This document shows, one piece after another, positions 32,218 through 43,900 of a DNA stretch of 64,000 nucleotides. Position 1 is the stretch's first letter; each line of letters starts with the position of its first letter. The stretch is from Lepidostoma basale (lineage: Eukaryota > Arthropoda > Insecta > Trichoptera > Lepidostomatidae): positions 1 to 64,000 of the forward strand of contig JAHDVF020000044.1 in assembly GCA_022606425.2 (NCBI GenBank), given 5' to 3'. A model generated the notes under the pieces. That model was given only the letters and a program-made list of their open reading frames with translations. It was not told the DNA's origin and made no database searches. The translations under genes and the position numbers were made by a program.

Positions 32218-32490
32218 ATCGGTTCTCGCATTTATAGCGCATTGTGAAACCATAATTTAACCCAGTTCAATTAATGGAAAATAAGGGTAAAAAGGATTTG
32301 TATGTAGCCTATTTGGGCCTCTGTGACTGACAGTATATGTGATTTGGAAAAAATGTGATTGATTACGAAGAGGAGGTGTTGGAAATATAAGATGGAAATG
32401 TATAATTATAGTTAATTGTAGTAAATTATCGGTTTCACTGCGCAATTTCTTAACAGCTAGGGTACATGTATTCACAATTTAACTATTTTG

Positions 32491-33030
32491 TTAGTTACCA
32501 CTAAGGGACAAACATACATTTGACGTATGCTTAGCTACCACTAAGGAACATATATTCATTTGATGTGTACTTAGCTACCACTAGGGAACATTTATTCAAT
32601 TGATGTATTGTTAGCTACCACTAGGTAACATTTATTCTCTTGATGTATTGTTAGCTACCACTAGGGTACATATAATCATTTGATGTATTGATAGCTACCA
32701 CTAGGGAACATATATTCACTTGATCTATTTGTTAGCCTACCGCTAGGGAACTTATATTCACTTGATGTATTGTTAGCTACCACTAGGGAACATATATTCA
32801 CTTGATGTATTGTTAGCTACCACTAGGGAACATATATTCACTTGATGTATTGTTAGCTACCACTAGGGAACATATATTCAATTGATGTATTGTTGGCCAC
32901 AGATAGGAACTTTTTATTTTATTGTTGACAGCTACCACTTGGAACTTGTATTTGAAGTAGCTTACTACTTCTAGGAAACCTATATTCATTTTAAGTATTG
33001 ACAGCTACCTTTGGGAGTACATGTATTCAT
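32491..33030. repeat. Minisatellite, about 14 copies of a 40-bp unit, in the p62 3'UTR
   Basis: Unit core TTAGCTACCACTAGGGAAC then ATATATTCACTTGATGTATTG. Central copies (32,772-32,890) are nearly identical; edges are degenerate. It sits between the p62 stop and its poly(A) signal, so it should be in the mature mRNA. Confidence 0.9.
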
Positions 33031-33269
33031 TGATGTTTTAGGTTAGGAAGCCGCTATGGCAAAAAAAAAAACTCATTTAGGTTTATTTTATTTCCGTACT
33101 ATATCATTTATTTGCATTTATATTTCCAATTTTATGATTACCATAAATATGACGATTTTGGTTTGGTGTTTTGTTAATGTGAAAACTTATTTGTTGTTTA
33201 TAATATATATGGCTGGGATTTTAGATATATTACATATGTAACTATTATATGTAAATTAATTTAATTCCA

Positions 33270-33275
33270 AATAAA
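33270..33275 (+). terminator. Poly(A) signal of p62
   Basis: AATAAA about 1,050 nt after the stop, followed by T/GT-rich sequence. It defines a 3'UTR that includes the minisatellite. Confidence 0.6.
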
Positions 33276-33299
33276 GTTGATAAAATATTTCTTTCTTTT

Positions 33300-33890
33300 A
33301 TTTTTATTAATTTATACCCTGTAAATACTTATCATTGTGCTAAGGAAAAATCCCTTTGGTGGGTCTGTTTTTTTTAAATATATTTTATAAAATTATAATC
33401 TATGGACTTGTCTAAATGGTAAGTAAGTACATACCAAATTAGGAAGATTCAGGATCTGAATCTGAACATTACACAGCCTTGTTGAGTAGCTGCAATTAAA
33501 AAAAAAGGGTAATATTGCTCCTTGGTGTGTCCTACCTTTCTACTTACTGACTAGAAATAAAAATATGATGAAATACTATAAGAAGGCAAGAGAACAGTGA
33601 AGAATATCTTATTGTTTATATTTTTTTCTTAAATAAAAAAAGATATACCTAAGGGGTTCAAATAATGACATATCCTTGTTTGTGTAAGCATAAATACAGA
33701 AGTAAATGTGGAGTATCAAAGTTGGACAACGTTTGATATAGGATCTTGGGTTAAACCTGACCCTATGAAAATTTAAATTCTCAGTTGATTTTTTCTACTT
33801 ACGAGTACATACCTTTTAACCTTTATTTGGACCAAAGGCAAATATTTTCCACTTGATATTATCCATGTTCTTATAGACAAACATTAGTAC
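33300..33890. other. Intergenic spacer, nothing recognised
   Basis: AT-rich with no coding or repeat signature that I can support. TTTGGACCAAAGGCAAATATT near 33,823-33,843 resembles a stretch near 27,945. Confidence 0.4.
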
Positions 33891-33894
33891 GAAC

Positions 33895-34900
33895 AAACAA
33901 ACCATCACGCCGTTTCTCTGAAGGGGTAGGCAGAGAGAATGGACTGCCACACTACTCGATTCTAACACACCTCTCTAGATTCCTCCACATTCATACAGCG
34001 AGTCATACATGCACGTGGATTCTTCTGACTTATAACATAGCAGATCTTTAAATTGGATTAATTTCGCCGTGCCAAATTTTCTTCCGTCTCCCAAGACTCC
34101 GTACTACATTCACACTGTTAACGTATACTTTCATAACCATTATTCCTTCATCAATGCGTTCCATATGTTTAAACCAGCACAGTGATCCATAATTATGTTC
34201 ATTTTCTTTCTTTCGCTCTACATTCCTTCCTTATATAAAGAATTGAAATTTTGTCGTACATCGATTTTCACACATACGTCTAAGGGATCTCATTTCTACC
34301 GTATTTATTCTACTCTCATCTTTCTTCTGTCAGCTCCATGCTTCATTTCCACACATCAGGGTTGGTACTAAATTATATTGTGAATGGCCATTTTTGCTTT
34401 CATCAATAAATTTTTGTTTCGAATAACCTTTTTAAAGCTCCGTTCACTTTGTTATCCACACCAACTCTTCTTTCGATGTCACTATCCGTTTGGCCATCTG
34501 CTGTGAACATGCTACCGGATTAGACGAATTCAATCTCTTCCCTTTCAAAAACCATCACTTTTGACTTTCCGACATTCATCTTAAAATTGATAGCCTTGCA
34601 TACCTTATACATTCTCGACACCAAGACTTGTAATTCGTCTGCACTATCCGCGACTAGAACGGCATCTTCCGCGTAAAGCAAACAACTTACAGATGTCTCG
34701 CTCATCTTGGTGCCAGCATTTATTCTTTTCAGTTCCTTCATACACTTGGCCATATACCTACAGGTTAAACAACCATGGAGGCATCACGCAGCCTTGTTTA
34801 ACACCCTTTGTGATATCAAATTATTCCATTAACCCTAACACTGGCAGTGCTTTCTTCATAGAGGGAAGAAACCACTCGTATCAGTTACGTGCCCACTCCT
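33895..34900 (-). mobile_element. RTE-like LINE with RT catalytic box mutated to YAED
   Basis: Longest family 1 copy. Minus strand from about 34,890: QGCVMPPWLFNLY, then MAKCMKELKRINAG, a catalytic box LLYAEDAVLVADSA (normally YADD), MNVGKSKVMVF, then the RT tail down to 33,900. Several frame breaks; not functional. Confidence 0.85.
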
Positions 34901-34929
34901 TATTCAGACAAGATTAAGGATCGTATTAC

Positions 34930-35965
34930 CCACAAAAGATTATATAAATATAATAAATACACATGTTTGTTGATGAATAAAAAAAAAATCAGTAGAAAAA
35001 ATCAATTTCTTAGCACCTAATTAAGGGTCAAATCATTGAAACAGATAAATTGAGTGCATATTTTTTGTTTTTTGTTGTAGTGCTTCCATATAATGTTACT
35101 AATTTAGTTTCATTGCTTCTACTTACTTTAAGAAATATTAAAAAATAATATACATTATATATATAAATTGTATTTTCTGCTTTTAAAGTTTAGTGTATTT
35201 CTATATCTGTCGGTTTTTGAGAAAGAGAAAATAGGAATAAAAATAAATTAACTTTTATTTTAAAAACCTAACCTAGAAAAAATTATATAATCCATACATA
35301 TGAATTAAAATACTTAAGGGAAACCTGTGTAAACTGGAAAAATGATTTATATATTATAATTTCTTCATTATTTGTCTCATCTCTTTCAACATCTTATGGA
35401 GGGCATTCAGGAGAATGATACCTATTCTTTGTGTTGGAATATTTTATTATTATTAAAGTCGTTTATTCTCCCAATTCAATTAAGTTCGTGGTTTCAAAAG
35501 TTCGCCATTTATACATTTATTAAAAGTACAGTTGCATGCGTGTTGCAACTTTTTATACTGTATATTATTTTGTTTGTATTTCACACTTAAACATTATTAG
35601 ATTTGAATAAATAGGATTTTTTTAAAATGAACAAACTAACTAACTTGTCATCACGCCGTCTCACCGAAGGGGTAGGTAGAAAAAGTGGTGTGGTTAATTT
35701 TATTTCTAAAATTACGAGATTATTTGAATTTCTATTTCTATTATTAACATGTAAAATTTCAACGCCATTGCTTTATTGAACGAATGATCTTCTTCAATAA
35801 GATGATTTGCGAATTCGGAAAAATTATTAGAGATACACCTTATGTGCTTTTTTATTCTTTTAAAGTTTCACTTTGTTTTTCCAATATAAAAAGATGATCA
35901 ATCATTTCATTTCAGTATATAAACTCCTAATTAAAGTTATTAATCTTCTTTATCTTTATTATTTA
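34930..35965. other. Intergenic spacer with a short LINE tail
   Basis: AT-rich. A minus-strand family 1 LINE tail (CATCACGCCGTCTCACCG, GGGGTAGGTAG) is visible at about 35,632-35,690; otherwise nothing recognised. Confidence 0.45.
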
Positions 35966-36000
35966 CTAGCTGACCCGGCAACGCTTCGCTATTGCTATAT
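35966..36000. repeat. Dispersed insect repeat terminus
   Basis: CTAGCTGACCCGGCAACGC is an end motif I recognise from dispersed repeats in insect genomes. The other end may be the TATATAGAAGATAGAT(AGAT)n at 40,877-40,892, but I cannot connect them. Confidence 0.4.
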
Positions 36001-36308
36001 TAGAGTATATAAATACTCGTACACCCAATATATATTAAAGAAATACAATGAAAGTTCAATATCAATTATTTTATTGGATAAAATGACATGTGTATAGGTG
36101 CAAGAATGTGTGTATCCTAATTCAGTTCATATCTTTAAAACATTTGTTTAATCCAAGCAAACTTGCTGTGAACTTGAATAATACTAATGTGAATTGAACA
36201 ATTGAAGGCTGGGCATTACCAAGGTGGCAAGTTTGCAAAAAGTCTGAAATGAGTTTTTGATGCCAATTGGTCTTAAACATAGCTGTGCAAAAGCGCGTTA
36301 TGATTTAA

Positions 36309-36964
36309 TAATATAGTGTAGTTCAAACGTTACCCTAAAGATGCCACCCAAAAAAAAGTTTATATATATCTTTTTCAGCTTTATGTTTAAACCATTAAAC
36401 GTCCAGTCTTAATTTTTTTCCTCAATATTTTAAGTGAAATTAAAAAAACAAATAAATATACTATATCACATTTGCATAAAACATTCATACATATACAATT
36501 CATATCCGTTCACTCCTGGGCGTAGGCCTCCTCCATCTGCTTCAATGTCTGTCGATCCTGGGCAACACGCATCCAATGTCGTCCCTCCATCGAAGTTGAG
36601 GACGTCCTGGGTTTCGGGTTGCACTTCATCTACGCATATATCGAGGTGTGGGATCCATCCTCTGCACACGCGCATTCCATTATCTTCTGGGTTGTCTGCC
36701 TCATCTCATGACATCTTTCAGCTTGCAGATTTCACCGTTTCATGTTACCTAGAAATAAAAGGAAAAATATTAAATTAATATAGTGTAGTTCAAATGTTAC
36801 CCTAAAGATGCCACCCAAAAAAAAGTTAATATATATCTTTTTCAGCTTAATGTTTAAACCATTAAACGTCCAGTCTTAATTTTTTTCCTTAATATTTTAA
36901 GTGAAATTAAAAAAACAAATAAATATACTATATCACATTTGCATGAAACATTCATACATATACC
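36309..36964. repeat. 188-bp direct repeats flanking a LINE fragment
   Basis: The stretch 36,309-36,497 (TATAGTGTAGTTCAAACG onwards) recurs at 36,777-36,964 with few differences. Between them lies a minus-strand LINE piece. Either a very long target duplication or a tandem duplication followed by insertion. Confidence 0.75.
36498..36730 (-). mobile_element. LINE RT-tail fragment
   Basis: Minus strand reads RNPGRPQLRWRDDIG-type and MEEAYAQE-type in shifted frames, the terminal region of an RTE-type ORF2. The plus-strand ORF with GRRPPPSASMS is its shadow. Confidence 0.6.
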
Positions 36965-37264
36965 ATTCAAGGTCATAATAATGCTCTTAGAAATACAATG
37001 TTTAGAGAAACAAAACCCTTGATTTTGATGTCCATTAGATGAAGCTAATAATGCACATTCACTTAACCAATGACGAAATTTGTAAATTTGTGTGATGTCT
37101 GGAAATATACATTGAATCAATTCTCCTTTGGAGTGTGATTCTACAGAAATCAGTTGATAATTTAAAGCATTCATTCCATACAATGAACTTTCATTGTTGC
37201 AGAATTTTACCCATTCCAGAAATATTTAAAATGTTGCATGTAGGTGTTTCAATGTTTTGTATCA

Positions 37265-37980
37265 TCATCATCATGAGCCTATATCCGTTCACTCCTGGGC
37301 GTAGGCCTCCTCCATCTGATTCAATGTCTGTCGATCCTGGGCAAAACGCATCCAATGTCGTCCCTCCATCGAAGTTGAGGACGTCCTGGGTTTCGGGTTG
37401 CAGTTCATCTATCATCAGGGCTGCGAGCGGCATGCCATTTTAGCGCTGCCACTCTTCCGATGATGTCCGACACTCCTGTTCTGCCTCTAATAGTGGAATT
37501 AAACCAATTAATCCAACCTGTACATACCATTTCAAAATTAGTTCATAAATATAACAATCTTCCTGGGCGTAGGCCTCCTCCATCTGATTCAATGTCTGTC
37601 GATCCTGGGCAAAACGCATCCAATGTCGTCCCTCCATCGAAGTTGAGGACGTCCTGGGTTTCGGGTTGCAGTTCATCTATCATCAGGGCTGCGAGCGGCA
37701 TGCCATTTTAGCGCTGCCACTCTTCCGATGATGTCCGACACTCCTGTTCTGCCTCTAATAGTGGAATTAAACCAATTAATCCAACCTGTACATACCATTT
37801 CAAAATTAGTTCATAAATATAACAATCGGGTGTGGGATCCATACATGCCAGTATCTTGCGTTGCGTGCCCCATCTCACGACATCTTCCACCTTGGAGATA
37901 TCGTGGATAGCCGTGTTCCTCACCCTATCTCAAAGAGTCTTTCCTGGTATCATCCTTAGCGTCGGCATCTCTGCAAAAAT
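37265..37980 (-). mobile_element. LINE fragments with internal duplication
   Basis: (ATC)n at 37,261 is the 3' tail of a minus-strand LINE (GRPQLRWRDD, EEAYAQE). The 37,830-37,975 part reads MIPGKTL, RVRNTAIHDISKVEDVVRW, a family 2 tail. Multiple frame breaks. Confidence 0.65.
37296..37830. repeat. Apparently identical 268-bp tandem duplication
   Basis: 37,296-37,559 and 37,563-37,827 show no difference over the unit that I can find (for example TAGCGCTGCCACTC at 37,441 and 37,709). Very recent duplication or an assembly artefact. Confidence 0.85.
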
Positions 37981-38234
37981 CAAATAATTATATTAAAATG
38001 AGCAGTATATTTAAAAAAAAAACACTCGATCATTGTAAGATTGGCGTGGGAACATCAGACCATTTGGAAATGTTATATTAGTGGATTTTTCCAACTGAGG
38101 CAGCTAATGCTGTATGTAAGGATATGTTTACCTATCACAGCATAACAGAGAAAAACTAAAACAGCTGAAGTAAATCGTCTAATCCAAAAGATATTATAGG
38201 TTATCGCCCTGCCAGAACAATTTTACATTAAAAT

Positions 38235-38420
38235 AACTAACTAACTAACTAACCATCACGCCGTTTCCCCGAAAGGGTAGACAGAAAGAATGGACTGCAA
38301 CATTTTAATCGATGCTGCACTCCATTCTTCTCTTTTCGCCAACGCGAGAGACGCGGTGTGATGGGTTGCGAACCTCATCGCCACCAATAGGCATCTCCCG
38401 CGCACACTTCAATCATTCAA
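38235..38420 (-). mobile_element. SINE-like fragment sharing the family 1 LINE tail
   Basis: (AACT)n then ATCACGCCGTTTCCCCG, later TGTGATGGGTTGCGAACC and CATCGCCACCAATAGGCATC: the inverse of the unit at 28,965. Confidence 0.55.
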
Positions 38421-39268
38421 CGTCTACATAATAAATCTAAAACAAATTATACAAAATACAATGATATAAAATTAAATAACACATAAAAATAATTTAACAC
38501 ATAATGTTCTTTTAGATGGTGCACTTGTCGTCAGCTGGACGATCCGGACATTTGTGTTTATTTAATTTTTTATTCCACTGTTTTCATTTTAATTAGGCAC
38601 TTAAAACAATCCAACACCAGCAAAAACTTGAAAATTTGATTGAAGAATTTATTCAAATTGTCATTGGAACAAATGAAAAATTTATTTTTACACCTGTCAA
38701 AATTCTTTTTATAAACGAAAAAACTTGTATTATTTTAACATCAGAAGAGTGAAAACGTATTTCGTGTCACAAATAACTATCACAAAGTGCGGCAACAATC
38801 AAATTGACCAAAACAATTCACTTATACAGGAAATATCTCCAAATTGACAGGAGCACCACATGAATCAAATATTTTTTTTTAAATCAGAACCAGAACCAGA
38901 TTCCTTGCAGGATTTGCGAATTTATTCGTTGGGTATCCTATCTCTAACGGTTCTCCCCACAATAAAATAACATTATTAAAATAGATTATACCAATTCATA
39001 GAATTGTTACTTAGAATTTAACGTTTTTCCATGTATTCATAACATAACCTAAAATAATACGTAAGTAAAACGATAGGTATGTAATTTCATTTCTATCTAT
39101 ATAAATTCGATATAATTTAGAACTAAAACTTTGAAATATGTAATGCGGAAATATAATCTGTATTCATTTCAACGGCAAAATAGAATAAACTGAAGATATA
39201 TATGAATTAGAAATATAAATATTTTACTTACGAAACTAACACGCAATTCAAATTTGACATTTCAGAGA

Positions 39269-40545
39269 TAGGGATGGGCAATCCGCTCACGAGTCGACTC
39301 AAAGATTCGAATCGTTTTGGTGAGCGGGTGAGCGATGATCCATAAAAAAAAGAGCGGCAGCTCAATGATCCGCTAGGTCAGGGGGGTCGGCAAAATTATT
39401 AGCCAAAGAGCCAAATGCGTACTTTACAACGATTTAAAAAAAAAATTGAGAGCCAAATATGTTTATTGATTTAGATAACCTTTATTATAATTTTTGCACT
39501 TCATTCAATTACGGGTACACTGAATAAAACATTATTTCATACTTCTTCCTGTGATGAAGGCGACCAGCCTTCTCTCCATCTCTTTGGTGGTCATCCTGGT
39601 GGTCGACGGCCCTCTGGAGTCTCTTGCATCACGATATTAGGAATTCTTGCTGGATCCATTCTCTCGATGTCTCTGCCTACTCCATCTCACTATGTCTTCA
39701 ATGTTGCAGGATTTGCGAATTTATTCGTTGGGTATCCTATCTCTAACGGTTCTCCCCACAATAGGTCGCAGTCTGGTTCTGACAGTGTCTGTTCTTGCTT
39801 TGATTCCGTATGTTATTATGGACCTGATGCATGTTTGTTTGTTGTTATTCTTAATTTTAGGCACAATTCCATGTTCTCATCAATAAGACGACTTCGTAGT
39901 TTACTCTTGTTAAAATTCATGCTTGAATAAAATTGTCCGCATGAATATGTAGAAGCGAAAAGCGAAAGATCAGCAAGAGTCAGTAATACTATTTCAGGCG
40001 TTGAAGATGATGACTAAAAATCTTTGAATTGGCGATGATGATTAAGAGTTTTAGCTAAACCGGAATTGATAATCGTAATCACCAATTCCATAACTTTACA
40101 AATTTCTTCTGGAAATGTCTGCGGACAGAGCGTTCTTGATGAATGATGCGATGGTAAGCAAGTATCTCGCGATTATTTTTTCTTTCAACAAACCACTTCG
40201 GCTCCGGAGCCGCATTTTGCCGACCTCTGCGCTTTCCGCTCAGTAAAGTGAGCCGATTCTTCTTGATAATTATCGAGTCGTTTGTCAAAAAAGTTGTTTG
40301 TCGTTGTGAATTTTTTTTTTAGCTCATCGACAAAAAATTTATCCTGGTGAATTTTTTTTTTTACCGGAATCAACTTTTTTGGTCGAGGAGCAAAAAAAAA
40401 AGGTCACTAAAATAATTTCAAACTTTGAACGACTCAAAATGGTGAACCGTGGATCGTTAAAAAGAGTCGGCTCACTTTGCTGAGCGGAACCGTTCAGATC
40501 AGATCCCTGAGATGAGTCGTTTTGCCCATCCCTATACGTGCGTAT
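39269..40545. mobile_element. hAT-like element(s), apparently nested
   Basis: Outer ends TAGGGATGGGCAA (39,269) and TTTGCCCATCCCTA (ending about 40,542) resemble hAT termini. Inner ends CAGGGGGGTCGGCAAAAT (39,379) and ATTTTGCCGACCTCTG (ending 40,229) are a second hAT-type pair. No clear 8-bp duplications and no transposase ORF. Confidence 0.5.
39550..39800 (-). mobile_element. Family 2 LINE fragment inside the hAT-like block
   Basis: Minus strand: VRTRLRPIVGRTVRDRI, NIEDIVRW. Its segment 39,706-39,764 (GCAGGATTTGCGAATTTATT onwards) is duplicated at 38,906-38,965. Confidence 0.6.
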
Positions 40546-40789
40546 ATTTTTCAGTTCAAAGGAGCGACTAATTTCATATCTGACCACGCAAAGAGTCAAA
40601 AAAGCCACTAATTTGCATCTTATCACGCCAAGCGAATATAGACTCTAAAGATCGATACTCAGGTGATACGAACATGAAGGTCTATACTCGCTCGCACTAC
40701 GAAAATTTATAAATTTACAAAGTTAATTAGAGCTCGATTAATAACAAAAATATGCCTATGCCCACCTATGTCTATCTATTAAGGAAGTG

Positions 40790-40892
40790 TATAACTTGGA
40801 AAATGATCAGCTCAGGAATAACCTCAGAAATAGTCCACACACACCCGGAAGATCGCCTTTTATTTATATAGAAGATAGATAGATAGATAGAT
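40790..40892. repeat. Repeat terminus with (GATA)n microsatellite
   Basis: CGCCTTTTATTTATATAGA runs into four GATA units, as at the 3' end of a tandem-repeat-tailed retroelement. Confidence 0.5.
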
Positions 40893-41036
40893 TATTGTTT
40901 TACCTAAAATATTATATTATTTGCACAAAACGCGGGTCTACTGTCACCTGGAAATTGTTTTGAAATTATTTTTGTTAATATATATTATTGTCTATTTATC
41001 TATTTATTGTTTCTATAACAATGATGTAAAACTCCA

Positions 41037-41305
41037 TATTTAATAATAATACGAATGAAAACGTCGGCTTTCTAGAAGTTTTATTATATTTTATGTGAAT
41101 GACAAATTTCGCTTGTCTGTGGCATTATCAGATGGAATAGAAAACTGAATGGATTTTACATCATTGTTCAAGAAATATTATAATTCATGGAAGTGATATG
41201 TTTTACTTTGAGTCAAATACATTTGATAATACATTTGATAACTTATCAAGGCGAAACATGTCCATCCCATAAAATATTATACAACATCTAGAAAATATTT
41301 ATTAA
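41037..41305. repeat. Palindromic repeat, family A
   Basis: AATGACAAATTTCGCTTGTC with ATTATCAGATGG (minus: CTGATAA, keeping C3 with A8); right arm TATCAAGGCGAAACATGTCC. Also contains a truncated second copy. Confidence 0.7.
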
Positions 41306-41354
41306 TTTCAAATATTGAATATGGAGTTTTACATTATTTTTCAAGAAATAATGT

Positions 41355-41640
41355 AAAATTAAAAAAACGAACCCTTAGATGGTTTAGACATATGGAACAA
41401 ATGGATAATTTGAATGGACAAGCTATGTGAGTGGAAAGAGGAGCCGCGGAAGACCAAGGAAAGCATATCATGACCAAATTAATCAAATACTGAAAGGCGG
41501 ACAGAAACATCAACGAGCGTGAATTTTATGATGTATAAATGTAGAGGAATCTAGAGAGGTATGCCAGGACAGAGCAGTATGATGGTCCATCCTCTCTGCC
41601 TACCCTTCCGGAGAAATGGCGTGATGGTTAGTTAGTTATT
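41355..41640 (+). mobile_element. Family 1 LINE 3' end
   Basis: KRTLRWFRHMEQMDN-type, GRPRKAYHDQINQILKGG-type, and the LSAYP end followed by (TTAG)n. Frame breaks. Confidence 0.75.
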
Positions 41641-41744
41641 TCAAGGAATAATTAATTCTTGAAAAGTGTTTGCAACAATCATAATTTTTTTAGGTGGTTT
41701 ACGAGTTTTGGTATCAGATAAAATAATATTTTTAATGTTTCTTT

Positions 41745-42300
41745 TTTTAAATACTTAGTATACAACACTCACTTTATTAAAATAATAAAAATTAAATATC
41801 AAACATGTTTCGGACACACAAGCCACACATCAATGATAATTTTTTTTCACAAATATGGTCAGTTTTGACAGATGTTAAAATTATTAACATGCAAAGTTTC
41901 AACGCCATTATCTTTATTAAATGAATGATCATTTTCAATGTGATGGTTTGTGAATTCATTCAAGAAAAAAAAAAGTTAATTAAATTAATAATATTTTTTG
42001 TTGTAAGTAACCTGAACCCCAATCAGAACTTTAAATTATTATTTTAAATTTTAAATTTATTCTTAATATTTGTTATAACAAAAGCATAAACGATCCAAAA
42101 TAAATCATTTTAACATCTGTCAAAACTGACCACTTTTGTGATTTTTTTTTATAATATATTTTTAATATTTATATTTATAAAATATCACTGATGAAGGGCT
42201 TGTGTGTCCGAAATATATTTTTGGTATTTATTTTTTAATTATGTGAGTGTTATATACTAAGTACATCAAAAAGAAACATTAAACATCTACAATACAAAGT
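41745..42300. repeat. Fold-back repeat, family B
   Basis: Inverted arms TTAGTATACAACACTCAC / GTGAGTGTTATATACTAAG, and CATGTTTCGGACACACAAG / CTTGTGTGTCCGAAATAT. Loop includes CTGTCAAAACTGACCAC-type arms. Confidence 0.8.
42183..42222 (+). ncRNA. Hammerhead-like motif, family B (H3)
   Basis: Exact CTGATGA (42,188-42,194), stem II GGGC/GTCC (42,196-42,199 with 42,206-42,209, one G-U pair), GAAA (42,210-42,213). After it ATATAT replaces ACATGT and the cleavage triplet has decayed from GTC. The opposite arm (near 41,805, minus) keeps GAAACATGTT instead. Confidence 0.5.
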
Positions 42301-42844
42301 TATGGCAAACATAGAAGAAATATTTTTAATAATCAAAACGTCATTTGTATGGTTTATTAATCTTGGTATATTTTGAAGATAAATAAACAATCAAGTTTTG
42401 AACACTTAAATATCGTCTGGCATAATTATTGCATCACAATATCGAACCATAGATAAATGTTCTCCTTCAATTGTTGATTTATACTGAGTAACGGGTTGCT
42501 ATGCTAAGCTGCGAATCGTAAAGGTATACCTAATACATAACGTCACACAGATATTAAATATATGACCGAAAGGTCATTCATGATGAGGTTAAGTGGGATC
42601 AAGTTGTCCTTACAGTAAGTAACTAACGATAGTTAGGTACGTTTAGAAGAGATTTTACTTTTGAGTGCATATGGCTAACTTAATTCTAAGTGTATTACCA
42701 TATCATGGTTATGACTAACACCAATGATGGAATAGTACTAATAATAATAAGTGTTTGTTATAGAGAGCTGGCAGGGGTATTACATACAATATAAAGCACA
42801 CATAGAAAAAATAATATAAGCTATCTGTGTACATAATTGTACTT

Positions 42845-43390
42845 GGACTTGGATCTTCTGGCTTACAGAGGTTCAGCTCTAATGGCTATTCCTCTTACGT
42901 CTGTAGGAAACATTGTTGGAATGTGATTTGGTAGTTGTTTTGCCCGGAGTGTCCCTCCGAAAGAGGGCGAGCGGGGATATAATATGATAAAGTCTTACAT
43001 TATTGTCAAGGAATGGTAGACCAGTAAGGGTTGGGATTGTATTTATAAAAAAAGTCTGTTCCCGAGGGGTAGATAAGAGGAGCAGTGCCTGGATGGAGTT
43101 GTGGTAGGAGATAGCATCCTGCGTGAGACCATTTTTGGTGGAGTAGGTACGTAGTGGGCTATCGGGGAGGATTTTTTTATTATTTTTTATCCGCATTGAT
43201 TGCAGGAGGGTTAAAGGACTGAGTGATGGTGGATAACTTGGTGGTAAAGGGTCATTTATGATAAGGAAGAAGGTAATTTAGGTCGTGGTCTGGAAATGAA
43301 AGAGATGAAGTTGGAGTAGTGCAAGGAATACCGTATGTCTCCGTAGTTTTATGTTGCGTATCATTTCGACGGAGTATTTGGAAGGTACCT
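42845..43390 (-). mobile_element. Jockey-like LINE, 3' region
   Basis: TTACGTCTGTAGGAAACATT and GCCCGGAGTGTCCCTCCG match 1,070-1,165, the 3' end of the other jockey-like copy. A degraded coding part lies upstream. Confidence 0.55.
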
Positions 43391-43394
43391 TAAA

Positions 43395-43565
43395 AAATCC
43401 AGAAGGCCACGACAGAGGCGTGCATGTACTGCGGTGCGGAGGTGGACGATGTAGAGCACACAGTGTTTAGATGCACCAAGTGGAACCCAGAGAGAGAAGA
43501 AATGGGACGGCAATTGACAGCGACCGAAGAGATGACTCTACTTATTTCCTATGGCCATACAACTC
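43395..43565 (+). mobile_element. R1-type LINE RT tail with CCHC knuckle
   Basis: ACMYCGAEVDDVEHTVFRC then TKWNPEREEMGRQL: the Cys-His knuckle found at the end of R1/jockey-group ORF2. Isolated fragment. Confidence 0.7.
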
Positions 43566-43900
43566 TTGAAGAGTTTTAGCCTCCTTGATGATTTTTCGCC
43601 AAGCTCCTCGATCCTACGCCTTTTGCTACCAGCAGTCCGATTCGCCCAACCTAACCAGATCAGCCAGAACATTTTCCATTAGGCGCTGTCTAGGCCTTTC
43701 TTGGACAGGGTCTTGATTGCTTTGGTCTCTTCGGCTCGGCATACGTGCCCAATCCATGCTAGGCGACCGGCTCTCACGGTGCTCGTTATAAGGGGCTGCT
43801 GGGTCATCGTACGGATTTCTTAGTTGGTCCTATGCCTCCAAGTTCCCGCTGCAACACCGGGTCTGGGTCCCAGGATCATTATAAGAATTCTATTTTCAAA
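43555..43900 (-). mobile_element. LINE RT-tail fragment (family 4)
   Basis: Minus strand: NRILIMILGPRPGVAAG, RAGRLAWIGHVCRAEE, WRKIIKEAKTL. The last part recurs at 45,480-45,620. Confidence 0.7.

Noticed and set aside
32491..33030. CRISPR-like array of repeats
   Set aside because: Units are tandem with no unique spacers; a eukaryotic minisatellite in a 3'UTR.
36434..36778. 114-codon proline/serine ORF (GRRPPPSASMS) as a gene
   Set aside because: It repeats at 37,135 and 37,460 with the LINE fragment and is antisense to its RT tail.
37380..37415. CTGATGA followed by GAAACCC on the minus strand, resembling a hammerhead
   Set aside because: The intervening bases form no stem II, there is no palindrome or GTC after GAAA, and the sequence is LINE-coding DNA.
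39269..40545. A complete hAT transposon with 8-bp duplication
   Set aside because: Termini look hAT-like, but neither the outer nor the inner pair has matching 8-bp flanks and there is no transposase frame.
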